DNA from: Amphimedon queenslandica
Taxonomy: Eukaryota > Porifera > Demospongiae > Haplosclerida > Niphatidae
Reading direction: 5' to 3'
Assembly: GCF_000090795.2 (NCBI RefSeq)
Contig: NW_003546249.1
Location: forward strand, 622,735 to 686,734
Length of the DNA stretch: 64,000 nt
Shown here: positions 11,790 to 22,800 of the stretch, piece by piece
Numbering within the stretch: the stretch's first letter is position 1
Layout: each line of letters opens with the position of its first letter
The notes under the pieces: generated by a model
Databases searched by the model: none
What the model saw: only the letters and a program-made list of their open reading frames with translations
What the model was told of the DNA's origin: nothing
Program-made: the position numbers and the translations under genes

Positions 11790-12590
11790 TAAGCAATTGT
11801 TTTGCTAAATGCAAATTCTTTATCATCTTCTGTTGACACTTCTGTATTTGCACGCTTTAGCTGAGAAAGAAGTTTGACCTCTATTGGATCGGGAGATGAC
11901 TTCTTTTCTGCTGTTTTGGTTTTGATACTGTGGGTTTTACACCACTTGGGAGTTCTGCAGTCAAGAATGATTTAATAACATGTCAAATGAAGGAACTATT
12001 AAGAAAGGCTTACGAAGCTAGTGGTTTAGTATTTTCACTTCCTGATGTTTCGAATGGGGATTCAGGTTTGTCTCCAGTGTCTGTATCAGAATGTGCACCA
12101 GGACTGGAATCATTTTCACTTGATACTGCTATCCCGGCAATATTTATCGCTGTGCTATGGTAAAAAGAGAAGTTACATATATATATGTAATGTTATTTAA
12201 GTTTGCTGAAGACGTCATTTTCTTCTAATTGAGGTTTTAATAAGTGACATTTTTTTGCCTCAAAAAATCAGATAACAAATCCGTCAAGTCCCACTGTTTC
12301 ACCACGTCATTTCCAGTGCCAGTTGGCTTTTTTATGCTCCTTGGTCTATCTTTCATAAAGCTTTTTCCACCTTTTGATACAGTATCATCTTGAATAAATC
12401 TAAGATGTTATGGTAGCCTTGCGCAGCATATAACACAATTTCTGCTTACCACTACTTTCCACCTTCAAACCAATTTCCTTTGAAGCATTTTGTTTCTTTA
12501 TATAAACTTAGAAATCAGCACTTTGGTATTGTAAAGACATGGGTAGTCTTTAACTAATGATATCAAAGTTTCGTGAAATTCTGCCATATT
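11790..12590 (-). pseudogene. MADF-domain protein of the Harbinger element, broken
   Basis: On the minus strand from 12590 the frame starts MAEFHETLISLVKDYPCLYN, which matches the start of MADF/Myb-SANT-like domains (hydrophobic-x-L-hydrophobic-x5-P-x-L-[YW]). Further pieces in shifted frames are KRWKKLYER then TKEHKKA near 12350 and VKQWDLTDLLSDFLRQ near 12280. The C-terminal part near 11840 (STEDDKEFAFSKTI) resembles the BESS-like tail seen in such proteins. Harbinger elements encode this DNA-binding partner of the transposase. It faces the transposase gene from the other end, so the two are convergent. Frameshifts and stops make it inactive. Confidence 0.7.
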
Positions 12591-12959
12591 TTTCAGTTAA
12601 TTAAGTATTATTTTTAATTATTACAGTTATAGTTATGCAGTAACGTAAAAAGTTGAGATTCTTCCAAGTTTTACGTTATAGTACATTAACAGCAAATGGA
12701 ACGTTATCTAGCCAATATAAATTATATTTCTTAAAGTTACGCAACATTAACTGTAGCACTGTAAATCCATCTTGAAGCATGGAAACTGTTGATATTATGA
12801 TCAGGGTGCTAGATAACTTTGTTAAGAGTCTTAGTAGTGATGCAAGAGTCCAGGATTTAAGTAATTTTTTCTGAGCCCAGCCATGAGGGGAGTGCTAAAG
12901 CCCCCTCAGGCCCCCATTGGATACACTAGTGAAATGGGTACTAAAATTGAAGTATGATA

Positions 12960-14290
12960 GCCACGGTAAAGTGGATCGAATTAAGTAGCTAGTTCCCAGA
13001 AACATGGCATTGATTATGATAAAACATTGTTTTCAGATTATCATTTTTACTGCATTCATAGAGTCCTGACATATGCAGTGGAAGAGAGAATGAAGATTCC
13101 CCAAATAGATGTTGCAACTGCAATTCTAGTGGCAATCTCACTAAAGACATTTGTCCTGGTTATGTAAAGAAAGGAAGTGAGAGGTTAGTATAAACTAAAG
13201 TAATCATTATATGGGATAAAACAGTCTCCTCCTTGCCAGCTAAGATGCTTCACCTGACTCAGTAATTGCAATCAGATCATCTACATTAATAGCAATTATC
13301 TCAACTCTTCCTAGTGAAGATGTAAGTCCCAGCACCAGTTTCTTCAAAATGTTGTCTCTTTGCATGCTGGGTGAATTTTGACTACTTAAAAGAGTTTATA
13401 AACAATTATGTAGGTAAACTGCATTATTGTCTAGGTATAGACATACAAATGTGAGAATGGTGTATCTCTCTGCAAGACACAGTATGTTCCAAAGATTATT
13501 GACAAGTATGGTGTATCAAATGCTGTTGTGGTATCTGCACCAAAATATAAAAAATACAATGAATTAAGTAAGAAGGTGCATCCAGTACGTTACCAGTTAA
13601 TGGCGAAAAGTGTATACATGCCTCTTCAGCAATAGACCTGACATTGCACATGCTGTTGCTATTGCATCGAAATACATTACTACTCCTACAGGTGACATGA
13701 CGCTGTCAAGCGAAAATGCAGGTATCTTAAAGGAATAATTTTCTTTTTTGGAACAACACAGCTACAAGTCAGAAAAGGGAAGGTTATATTGATGCTTATT
13801 GGCCAAATGATCTTGATAACCGACCTGCTTCAACAATGTAATTTTATCGGCAAGAGGAACAATTAGCTGTCTGAATGAAAAGCAAACCACAGTTACATCA
13901 CTCAACATGTGAAATAGTCTATATGACTTGATGATCAGCAACCTAAGAAGCCTTGTGGCTAGTAAGATTGCTCTGTGATCTTAATGTTGATGTACAAGAT
14001 CCAACTAAAATCAAGGAAGATAATAAGGGAACAATCACAATGAGCAAGAATCCAGTTATGTAGAAAAGTACCCAGCTGATTGATATAAAGAATATTTTGT
14101 TCAAGAACCTGAACACGAATGTTTAATTTCTTGAAATATTGTTTAAGTAATCATATGATAGCTGATAATTTTACGAAGCTGTTACAGAAAAGTAGATTTC
14201 AGAAACTAAGAGATGGACTGGGAATAGAAAACTCAATCTACCAATCAAGGAGTGTAGTACGATTATGTAGTTTGTTACTGTGGTAACATT
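12960..14290 (+). pseudogene. copia reverse transcriptase and RNase H, broken
   Basis: This is the continuation of the 4890 copia element beyond the nested insertions. Landmarks are HGKVDR near 12962, QKHGIDYDKTLFS near 13003, RMKIPQIDVATAIL near 13089, then in another frame GNLTKDICPGYVKKGSER near 13120. Further on are RPDIAHAVAIASKYITTPTG near 13640, and RNase H pieces: EGYIDAYWPNDLDNRPASTM near 13780 and DVQDPTKIKEDNKGT near 14000. The C-terminal tail (FQKLRDGLGIEN) is readable near 14190. The RT and RNase H would copy the element's RNA. I did not find an intact YxDD box. There are many shifts and stops. Confidence 0.78.
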
Positions 14291-14343
14291 ATTTCTTGTG
14301 TGTGGTATGTATTGGTTTTTATTAGTGTTTTCATAGTTAAGCA

Positions 14344-14577
14344 CATCACATAATTGACAGAAGGTAGCTAATGGCAGATAGTAGGATTTGTCATGGTAGC
14401 CATAAAAATCGAACTTTCGAGAGCACTATTGGTCATCAAATTTCCCCACAGGATGCAAAAAGTTACTATGAGCCTCTATAAACAATGCTTGTCTAACAAT
14501 ACACTCACAGGTTGATATTTTTTATGATGATTAATTGCAAAATCCGCCATAGGGTACCTATTGTAAATTATGGTCAC
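14344..14577. mobile_element. MITE family GTGACCATAA, copy A (degraded)
   Basis: About 234 bp, homologous over its whole length to 27918-28154 and 41917-42143. The right end AAATTATGGTCAC is clear; the left end is mutated (CATCACATAATTGACAG). Shared interior landmarks are CCACAGGATGCAAAAAGTTA and CACTCACAGGTTGATATTTT. It lies just after the copia 3' end. Confidence 0.75.
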
Positions 14578-15680
14578 ATATATTGAATCATGTCATTTTG
14601 AGTCATACATCTTTCTTTCTGTTGAGTGTCTTGTTTTATTCATTTCTGTCAGGTATCTCTAATAGCACAAAAATGCTTATAACTCTGTTTTGCTTATGTT
14701 GATTGTCGTATATCCATGCTAGTGACAATGTGTTGTGGACGCAGTGAAAAACTGGTGAAGAGAGATTTCATACTTTCTTCTAAGTGTACAAAATGAGGAT
14801 CAGTCTCTGTAGCATGTAACAAAAATCATTGTCAGAAGATATTGCAAATCCTGAATCATGAACTCACCAGAAATGTTGCCACAAAATGTCTCCACAGGTC
14901 TAACTTCAAAATTAATTTTGCAACTGTTTGGTTGACGTACTAAAATCCGTTTATACAATATTAAAAGGACTGTGAATAACAGAGGCAGTCAGAGTGCATC
15001 TTTAGGTAGCAAACTTCAAATGTGTCCAGGCCACGAGCATGCAAAATGTAACTTGTCTCCTCCATAAGAGAAAGTAGAATGAAGTGTAAAAGAATTTATT
15101 AAATAATAAATTTACCATGATTTCACACAGTGTCACTGCACCAATTATGAATGCCACTTGTTGTCCTTATAAGTGGCTGGCAAAAAATTGGGAATGAGAT
15201 TTTCTGGATTGATGGAATACACTAATTCAAAAGAACCAGAGATTTCATACCAAATAGAGTTCCGATCAGTCTGTTCTTCTCTCACCATCAACCATTATTC
15301 AGTAAATCTCACCTTCTGGTCCATTAATGAAACAAACAGACATCACATATCACTAGGCTCCTTTTACAACGGCAAAGTAGTATAAATCTATGAAAATGGT
15401 AGACTTAGTTACTCTATTAAGAGCAAAAAAGCATAGGGTATCCAATCCATGTTAGAGAGTTCACGTATCCAGTCGACAGTACATCATTACCACTCATAAA
15501 AAGGCCATAGCTACACGATGCTTCACTTTCAGAATGACTTTAAAATGTGTGACCAGATATAAGAAAATCAGGCTAAATGATCCTAAATTGAGGTTTGAGA
15601 TTGATGTTCTTTTTAATTAAGCATTGGTTTTCATTTTTATTGTCTTTGTTTGACACACGTAGTGTTGAGTTATGACTATT
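14578..15680. other. unassigned stretch
   Basis: No recognisable domain, repeat or RNA. The longest plus frame, 15173-15385 (70 codons), has no similarity I know and no support as a gene. It is AT-rich and probably old transposon or intergenic debris. Confidence 0.5.
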
Positions 15681-15941
15681 TACCGTAAATCCTTAAATAG
15701 AAGCCACATTCGAATAAACGCCGGAGTAGCAATAGAATCTAAGTATAAGTACACAACATTAGTCTAGGAGTGACTCAATAGTCTAGTGGATAATGCCTGA
15801 AGTTCCAGAAGTCAAAAGCACGAGGTCACGGGTTCGAATCCCGCTCTGGGCCTAATTTTTTTTATTTTTTATGTATTTTTTGCGGTCGAAATACCATTTT
15901 AGAAAATAGACGCCCAAGCTTTTATTTCACGAAATATTGTA
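15681..15941 (+). mobile_element. TIR element carrying a tRNA-like segment, copy 1
   Basis: The left end reads TACCGTAAATCCTTAAATAG then AAGCC. The right end, reverse-complemented, reads TACAATATTTCGTGAAATAA then AAGC. It is 261 bp. The subterminal motifs AATAAACGCC and its inverse GACGCCC are the same kind as in the pogo element at 33443-35482. Its centre holds a tRNA-like sequence (15765-15853). The same architecture recurs inverted at 38982-39236. Confidence 0.68.
15765..15853 (+). ncRNA. tRNA-like (pol III A/B box) core of the element
   Basis: An A-box-like TAGTCTAGTGG is followed by a B-box GGTTCGAATCC inside a complementary stem (CGGG...CCCG). The ends do not pair as an acceptor stem, so this is not a plausible functional tRNA. 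It looks like the tRNA-derived head of a SINE. Transcription by pol III is possible but only inferred from the boxes. Confidence 0.6.
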
Positions 15942-16159
15942 TGTAAAAAGAAGTCTAAACGGATGTAATTAAGTTACAGACATTTTTATGTACAAATCTA
16001 GCATTATTTACTTGCTGCATAACAAATGAAAGAACTGTAAGTAAATTTTTTAACTTGATTATAGGCAAACTTGATTTCAAATGAAAGGAAATTAATACAT
16101 TTTTGATAAAATCTTAGTTTCTGCAAAGTGCCACTATCACAAATTTGGTAAGTTATATC

Positions 16160-16612
16160 TTTAATTGATCATTTTCGCAGATAGCATGGTTTTCTCATAT
16201 GGGGTCACATGTTCTTGAATATTGTCCATAAGTTGTTTAGAGAGTAATGGCCATTCTAGTCTCGCCACGCGTGTATCTTGCTGCGGAGGAACCAAAGGGT
16301 CTGTGGATAGTGTAGAAAAGTTGTGCAATATGTCTGAATTATGGGCATCCCAATCAAATTGCAAAGTCATGTGCAATCTAAATTGTTACGAGATTGTCAT
16401 GTCATTTAGTTATACCAAAATGGAAAATTTGGACCTTGTTGATGACAGCTTGGGGCCCCAGTAGCATTACAGATAAACAAAAGCGAGTTATCCTATCTTT
16501 TGTAAAGGGAAATGATATTGCAAGTTTGCCAAACTGTTATTGGAAATCTGTTGGTCACTTTTGTTTGCCATTTGTTTTTGATGAGTTGTACTCAGTGAAA
16601 GTGTTAGGCTAG
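16160..16612 (+). pseudogene. RecQ-like helicase, N-terminal fragment
   Basis: This matches 24900-25210 at DNA and protein level. At 16470-16612 it reads VKGNDIASLPNCYWKSVGHF then CLPFVFDELYS, corresponding to helicase motif I and the following helix of RecQ-type DEAD helicases (family: K-D-x-L-x-x-LPTGxGKS...LPFVFDEL). The Walker A is degraded (PTGxGKS to PNCYWKS). The fragment stops after motif I. The upstream part (SELWASQSNCKVMC) is shared with the other copies but not recognised. A second, weaker copy of the upstream part follows at 16613-16690. Confidence 0.6.
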
Positions 16613-16744
16613 CGACGCCTCATGCTGCAGAGGAGCGGATGGGTCTAGAGACTGCAAAAAGTTGTGCACAGAGGCATGCAAATAGTCTCATTGCTATGGT
16701 TTTGTTCACAAGACAAAACAATGTAGTAAGCGTACTGCCACATG

Positions 16745-17054
16745 GATGATGAAATACCTTAGTTTTAACCTTTTTCCTACACTTGCTATCACCTGCAAAG
16801 AGAATTATAGAGGAGGAATTAACTTTGTGCGGTAAGTCATTGATATAGATTATAAACAAGATTGGCCTTAAGAGCTTATTTGCGGGACACATGATTAAGA
16901 TCACACTTATTGTTGTTCATTGATACACACTAGAGACGGGAGGATGGATATGCACTGATAAATTCCCAGGTGAGCCAGTGATGCCAGCCTTTAACACTCT
17001 CCAGTAGGATTGAGTGGGAGAGAGTGTCAAAAGCTTTGCAGATAACTAAAATAT
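16745..17054 (-). pseudogene. LINE reverse transcriptase, C-terminal half of a split copy
   Basis: Minus-strand RT motifs are CKAFDTLSHSILLESVKG near 17030-16980 and GPILFIIYINDLPHKVNSSS near 16865-16805, then LFAGDSKC where the catalytic FADD is expected, so the first catalytic Asp is replaced by Gly. The N-terminal half of what is probably the same LINE lies at 23765-23500, beyond the inserted TIR element (17055-23499). It is truncated on the 16.7-kb side. Confidence 0.75.
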
Positions 17055-17869
17055 GACGTGGTCTGACAAAATCAGCCTTAAGACAAAAAATTTGAAAAAT
17101 TATATTATAACATCAAAAAATTGCTCTGACAAGTCTCTATCGATTGGTGCTTGTTGCGCATCAATGCGGCTTACCTATCTCGAGTTATGAGCCTTCGTAT
17201 ATCGTTCTTCCTAGAAGAAATTGCTGTAAAACCAATTTTTAATGTTTCCGTTTACTTTCCGTATTACAAATGACATCACATGACTGATCACATGACCATA
17301 CAACTTTAAAATGGAAAAAAAGTTGCTTTGTGGTGTTGCTACTTAAAACTCTAGTTCCATCATTGTTTAGGATAAAGACAAAGGTAAGCTTTACAGTAAG
17401 CGTGATTGTTAGAGTGGCTGGAGCGTTCTATTTTGTAGGCGATCAATAAAAATGTGCATAGCATATTGACCGCTTGAGATTTAGGTTGTCAGTAGTGTGT
17501 TACTCGTTCTTTTTTTCCTTTAGCCATCAAGCCAACTAAGGAAGAGCCAGTTACCATTCCAGTTATGGTGTGCATTCCCTCTTAGCCTCTGACAACAAAG
17601 GTAGACTATGGAGCGCTTACAAAACAGACTGTATGTTTTCCTTCTATTTCTACTTGTTAGGACATAATGTCACAGACCGAGAAAAGCAAAGAAAAAACAT
17701 TTAAAACAGTTTCACTGAAAAGATTATATTTATGATGATAATTATTGTCAAGATATTTGCAGGTAAAGAATGTTATGAATGATCCCTCAACATCATAAAA
17801 GATTTGAGAATACGTTAGATATTTTGTCTTCATTCCTTATAGCCCAGTACATCACTTGTTGTGGTAAGA

Positions 17870-18897
17870 GTTTGTGTTTACACTACCTTAGTAGTGTAGC
17901 ATAGTGTCCTTTACTGTTATTCAGTTGTATTGCTTGATGTGTTAGGAGTATCTAATTGTATACAAGAAATGGTAATGTGTATTGTGTTCTTATTATTAGT
18001 ACAACTTACCTTAATAGTGTAACATAGTGTCCTTTATTGTTACACAGTTGTATTACTTAATGTGTTAGAAATATGTAATTGTCTACCAAAGATCGTAATG
18101 TGCATAGTGTACTTATTATTACAATATCTTACCTTAATAGTGCAGCTTAGTGTCCTTTACTGTTATTCAGTTCTGTTGCTTGTTGCGTTAGTAATATCTA
18201 ATTGTATTTAAAAGATGGTAATGTGTATTGTGTTCTTATTATTAGTATAACTTTCCTTAATAGTGTGTCCTTTACTGTCATTCAGTTGTATTGCTTGATG
18301 TGTTAGTAGATCTAATTGTATTTAAAAGATGTTAATCTGTATTGTGTACTTGTTATTAGTATAAATTACCTTAATAGTGTAGCATAGTGTCCTTTACTGT
18401 TATTCAGTTGTGTTACTTATTGTGTTAGTAATATCTAATTGTATTTAAAAGATATTAATGTGTATTATGTTCTTATTATTAGTAAAACTTCCCTTAATAG
18501 TGTCACATAGTGTCCTTTACTGTTATTCAGTATTATTGCTTGATGTGTTAGGAGTATCTAATTGTATACAAGAAATTGTAATATGTATTGTGTATTTATT
18601 ATTTGTATAACTTACCTTAATTGTGTAGCATAGTGTCCATTACTGTTATTCAGTTGTATTGCTTGATGTGTTAGTAGTATCTAATTGTATTTAAAAGATG
18701 TTAATGTGCATTGTGTACTTGTTATTAGTATAACTTACCTTAATAGTGTAGCATAGTGTCCTTTACTGTTATTCAGTTGTATTGCTTGATGTGTTAGTAG
18801 TATCTAATTGTATTTAAAAGATCTTAATGTGTATTGCGTTCTTATTATTAGAATGACTTACCTTAATAGTGTAGCTTAGTGTCCTTTACGGGTATAC
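17870..18897 (+). repeat. tandem array of a 123-bp unit, left arm
   Basis: About 8 units of 123 bp, each with TAGTGTAGCATAGTGTCCTT and GTATCTAATTGTAT landmarks; GTCC recurs every 123 bp (for example 17901 to 18024 to 18147), and one unit has a short deletion. The reverse complement of the same unit forms the array at 20938-21838. There is no coding in any frame. Confidence 0.92.
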
Positions 18898-19082
18898 CCT
18901 GCGTTTGTTACTGCATGCTTTATCTAATACCTTTGTGAGGGAAGAACAATAATTAAAATGTGGTTATGTTAAATTTTCTACTGTCCTTAATGATTTTGAA
19001 ATCAAATTCTTCATTGTTGTTGAAAACTGAGTGGAGGGCATAGAGATGTTAAATTTAGTTTTGATTTGTGTAGAGATTAACT

Positions 19083-19365
19083 GATTGAGTGAGAGTTTCT
19101 ATTTGTAGTGATGGATGTACGTGTTGAGACATTGAGACCTATATTGAGTGAAAGTTCCTACTTGTAGTGATGGATGTATGTGTAGAGAGATCAAGACCTG
19201 TATTGAGTGAAAGTTCCTATGTGTAGTGATGGATGTACGTGTAGAGAGATCGAGACTTGTATTGAGTGAAAGTTCCTACTTGTAGTGATGGATGTACGTG
19301 TAGAGAGATCGAGACCTGTATTGAGTGAAAGTTCCTACGTGTAGTGATGGATGTATGTGTAGATG
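19083..19365 (+). repeat. 59-bp tandem repeat, 5 copies
   Basis: The unit contains TTGAGTGAAAGTTCCTACTT and GTAGTGATGGATGTACGTGT. ATGGATGTA recurs at 19111, 19170, 19229, 19288 and 19347, so the period is exactly 59. Units are nearly identical, so the array is recent. The minus-strand frame over it is a by-product of the repeat. Confidence 0.9.
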
Positions 19366-19829
19366 CTAGAGTGGGTGACATAGGAGGGACAAAAGAAGAC
19401 AGAGAAAAGAGAGAAGTAGAGAAAGGGAGACAGAAAAAGAGTTGTCCAAAAGAACTGGAACAGAGTGAGAGTTCAGAACAGCGTGTGTACTTAGAAGTGA
19501 CACGTACAGCAAGAGATGAACTCAAATCAGAAAGTGTGAGATGAGATGACACTTGTGAAACATGTTGTAGAACATAGAACGACACTTAAAGAGAGTAGGA
19601 AATCTGGAGAGTGCATTAGAGTAATTTCACTCGCAAAACGAGAGAGAATACAACAGGTACATGTGAAAGGCTAACAAAAATTCTTATTAAGTGCGGTTTA
19701 TAACATGGCTTACCTTACGAGATCGAGAAATTCCTGAGACAAAGAGAGCACTGCACACACAAGTCAATCAGAAAGATCGGCAGTTGTGACCAACAAAGCC
19801 ACATTTACTGCTGCTTCCTTCTCCTTTTA

Positions 19830-22800
19830 GGAGCTAGTGGAACACCCATACTTGTCCCTGCCAGAGATGGTGCTGCAGGTGTATTGTGGGCTGATGATAA
19901 AGGCTTTGCAACAGATGGCAAGGGCATGTCTTGTCCTTGCTGTTGTCCGGACAAAAATTCCTAATTTTTTTATATAGGTACCACTGCCTTTCTGCTGATA
20001 ACCCCTTTGGTAGTACTACCTCCGGTAGTGTATCAGAAGGAGGCAGGGTAACATCATCTCTCATTAAACTTACTTTTCTAATGCTACTATCTATCGATTC
20101 TTGAGCTAAGAAGTCTCCCTGCAGTAGTGAATCCTTCTCCAGCGTGATATGGTGGATCTTTTATATTCCGTCTATGCGCTTAAAAAAACATTGCAGAAAG
20201 CCTGTCCAATCAAAGCATTGCACAAAAACCTCTCCTGTGCTAGATCCAACCAATTGGGAAACATTCACTACTGCAGAATCATCAACTACTTTAGCAATAC
20301 CCTCCAAGCAACCTACTGCAGTCTTCCTAAAAAGCTGTTTGATGAGCCCAAAGCACCAGTCTGGTGAGAACTTAGTATACCCAACTGGAAGAAAGGAGAT
20401 CTTGATAGATTTATTCCTGTGTCAGTACTCTCCAGGTCAAATATTGAATAAGAGTATTATTCTTATTTTGACCTGTACAGTTGTCAGCATTGAGATGGAT
20501 CATACTAGCATTGACGCCATGGTTTTCAATGTAGTGATGGACATAGCTGACAACAGTATTTGCACCCTTCCCCGTGTCCATTGCCTCATCCACTAGGTAT
20601 GTAACCTGCTTAGGGAATGCTTCACAACAAACCGTAAACAAGCCACATTTCCGTGGTGTTAGAAGTAGATGGGACCAGGCTGCAATGGATCACTGGGGTA
20701 ATGCACCTGCATTTATTAATTTTAGGATTAAGATGTGTAAGGATGCTAACTGACTTACTTGTTGCGCATAGTCAAAGCTGTTGTGAACTTCGACCACCAT
20801 TTGGTTCACTGGCCTTTCCATGGTTAAGTCCAGCTTTTTGATGGCATCTTTAGTCCTCTTCAACACTTCCCTGAAGTAATCTCTCTCCCGCCTTACAAGA
20901 TCAATATGCTCCTTTGCAGCTACTATTGCCTATGAAAATATCAAACATTTTAGATATTACTAACACATTAAGCAATACAACTGTATAACAGTAATGGACA
21001 CTATGCTACACTATTAAGGTAAGTTATACTAATAATAAGAACACAATACACAATACCATTTCTTGTATACAATTAGATACTCCTAACACATCAAGCAATA
21101 CAACTGAACAACAGAAAAGGACACTGTGCTACACTATTAAGGTAAGTTTTACTAATAATAAGTACACAATACACATTACCATTTCTTGTATACAATTAGA
21201 TACTCCTAACACATCAAGCAACACAACTGAATAACAGTAAAGGACACTATGCTACACTATTAAGGTAAGTTACACTAATAACAAGTGCACAATACACATT
21301 AACATCTTTAAAATACAGTTAGATACTACTAACACATCAAGCAATACAACTGAATAACAGTAAAGGACACTATGCTACAATATTAAGGTAAGTTATACTA
21401 ATAACAAGTACACAATACATATTAACATCTTTTAAATACAATTAGATACTACTAACACATCAAGCAATACAACTGAATAACAGTAAAGGACACTATGCTA
21501 CACTATTAAGGTAAGTTATACTAATAATAAGAACACAATACACATTACCATTTCTTGTATACAATTAGATACTCCTAACTCATCAAGCAATACAACTAAA
21601 TAACAGTAAAGGACACTATGCTACACTATTAAGGTAAGTTATACTAATAATAAGTTCACAATACACATTACCATTTCTTGTATACAATTAGATATTCCCA
21701 ACACCTCAAGCAATACAGCTGCAAAACAGTAAAGGACACTTTGCTACACTATTAAGGTAAGTTATACTAATAATAAGAACATCATACACATTAACATCTT
21801 TTAAATACCATTAGATACTACTAACACATGAAGGAATAGTACTGTATGTTCATGTATTATCATTATTCTTGAAAGTAATATGAAAATAACAAGTTAACGA
21901 AAGACAAAGTTACTCACTAAGGGACAGCATTTTACAGGCAAGAATAATTACATTGTTAATAATAATAAATGTACCTCAGACTGACTCTGAATCTCACACC
22001 CAGCATTCCTTAGAATTACAGTGCTGTTCTTCTTGCATGTCCAGCATAAGTCCGTTATTGGCTTGATCCTGTAAATGTGGGGAACATAGTTTCTCCATAT
22101 TCTTTTAAAGGAACTTTCACTGAGAGTATGTTCTCTACCAGCATCATCATACTGCCAGTAAACCATGCGTCGGGACACACTGGACGGCAATAGCTTGGCC
22201 TTCCCATAATCCCTCACTCCAGGTATCCTCCCAGGTAGTAAAATGCCGTAGTCTTGAGCATAGTTCTCCAAAAATGCTACCACATCTTTAATGCTTTCCA
22301 CAGAAAGAACATGACATTGAATGCAACCAGTGTGTTCCCATGAACCCTTCAATAGAAATTTTAATTACTCTCCTTTGGATTATTCTTATTATTTTTACCT
22401 AGGTTTTATTCCATTTTGAAGGAAATGCCTCAAGTTCTTGTAAGTACCATTTCTGATACTGTATATGAACAAGAAGAGCTTCTTACATATCTATTTTTAA
22501 AAGACAAGAAATAATTTATTGTTATAGATATTTTTTGTTCAATACTTTCTTTTCCCTGTATTCATACTCATTCCTATTCCTCTCAACTGTTTCACAAGAT
22601 GTTGAAGACATCAGGTGTGCAAGAATAGTCATCTCCAGTTGGCCCTTCGTCAGTTCTTGAAAATCCCCGCCCACTCTCATCAGATCATCCTTCTCAAACT
22701 GTGTGTCGCACTTCTTTGCACAACACCCACTAGAGTATAATGCCTCAATTTCCTTCCTCTCTCAAATCCACAGCACTCTCATCCAGCTCTAGATCCGTTG

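Larger units (their letters stand above)
7939..12773 (+). mobile_element. PIF/Harbinger DNA transposon, inactive
   Basis: The inverted ends are AAGGTGGATTTACACTGCTA and, reverse-complemented from the right, AAGATGGATTTACAGTGCTA; similarity runs on through CAGTT. The expected 3-bp TWA flank is TTA on the left; the right flank reads GAA and may have mutated. Inside are a plus-strand DDE transposase remnant (8075-8960) and a minus-strand MADF gene remnant (12590-11790), the two-gene content of Harbinger elements. Later insertions inside it lie at 8993-9261, 10274-10548 and 10549-10926. No gene is recognised between about 9270 and 10270. Confidence 0.82.
7762..12928. mobile_element. hAT MITE disrupted by a PIF/Harbinger insertion
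   Basis: The left end is TAGTGGTGTATCTAAAATT; the right end, reverse-complemented, is TAGTGTATCCAATGGG. The flanks TTTAAATG (7754-7761) and GTGAAATG (12929-12936) match at 6 of 8 bases. Net of the Harbinger insert it is about 330 bp. A related, uninterrupted copy lies inverted at 62470-62769; the two share the segment around GTGATGCAAGAGTCCAGGAT. That copy shows what this MITE looked like before Harbinger entered it. Confidence 0.72.
4890..14290 (+). mobile_element. copia-type LTR retrotransposon, interrupted by nested elements
   Basis: Copia domains run in the canonical order on the plus strand: Gag (4890-5480), zinc knuckle, GAG-pre-integrase and integrase (5640-7510), then reverse transcriptase and RNase H (12990-14250). 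The gap between integrase and RT is filled by a hAT MITE (7762-12928) that itself holds a PIF/Harbinger element. A further hAT MITE (6437-7014) splits the integrase. Every coding part has stops or frameshifts. I could not see a pair of LTRs. Confidence 0.8.

Noticed and set aside
15765-15853. Functional tRNA gene
   Set aside because: A and B boxes are present but the acceptor ends do not pair, and the sequence sits inside a TIR element.
17870-18897. CRISPR-like array
   Set aside because: The whole 123-bp unit is repeated without unique spacers, and the genome is eukaryotic; it is a tandem satellite-type array.
19344-19544. Plus-strand charged ORF (KEDREKREVEKGRQKKS)
   Set aside because: Purine-rich low-complexity sequence after the 59-bp repeat; no splice or domain support.
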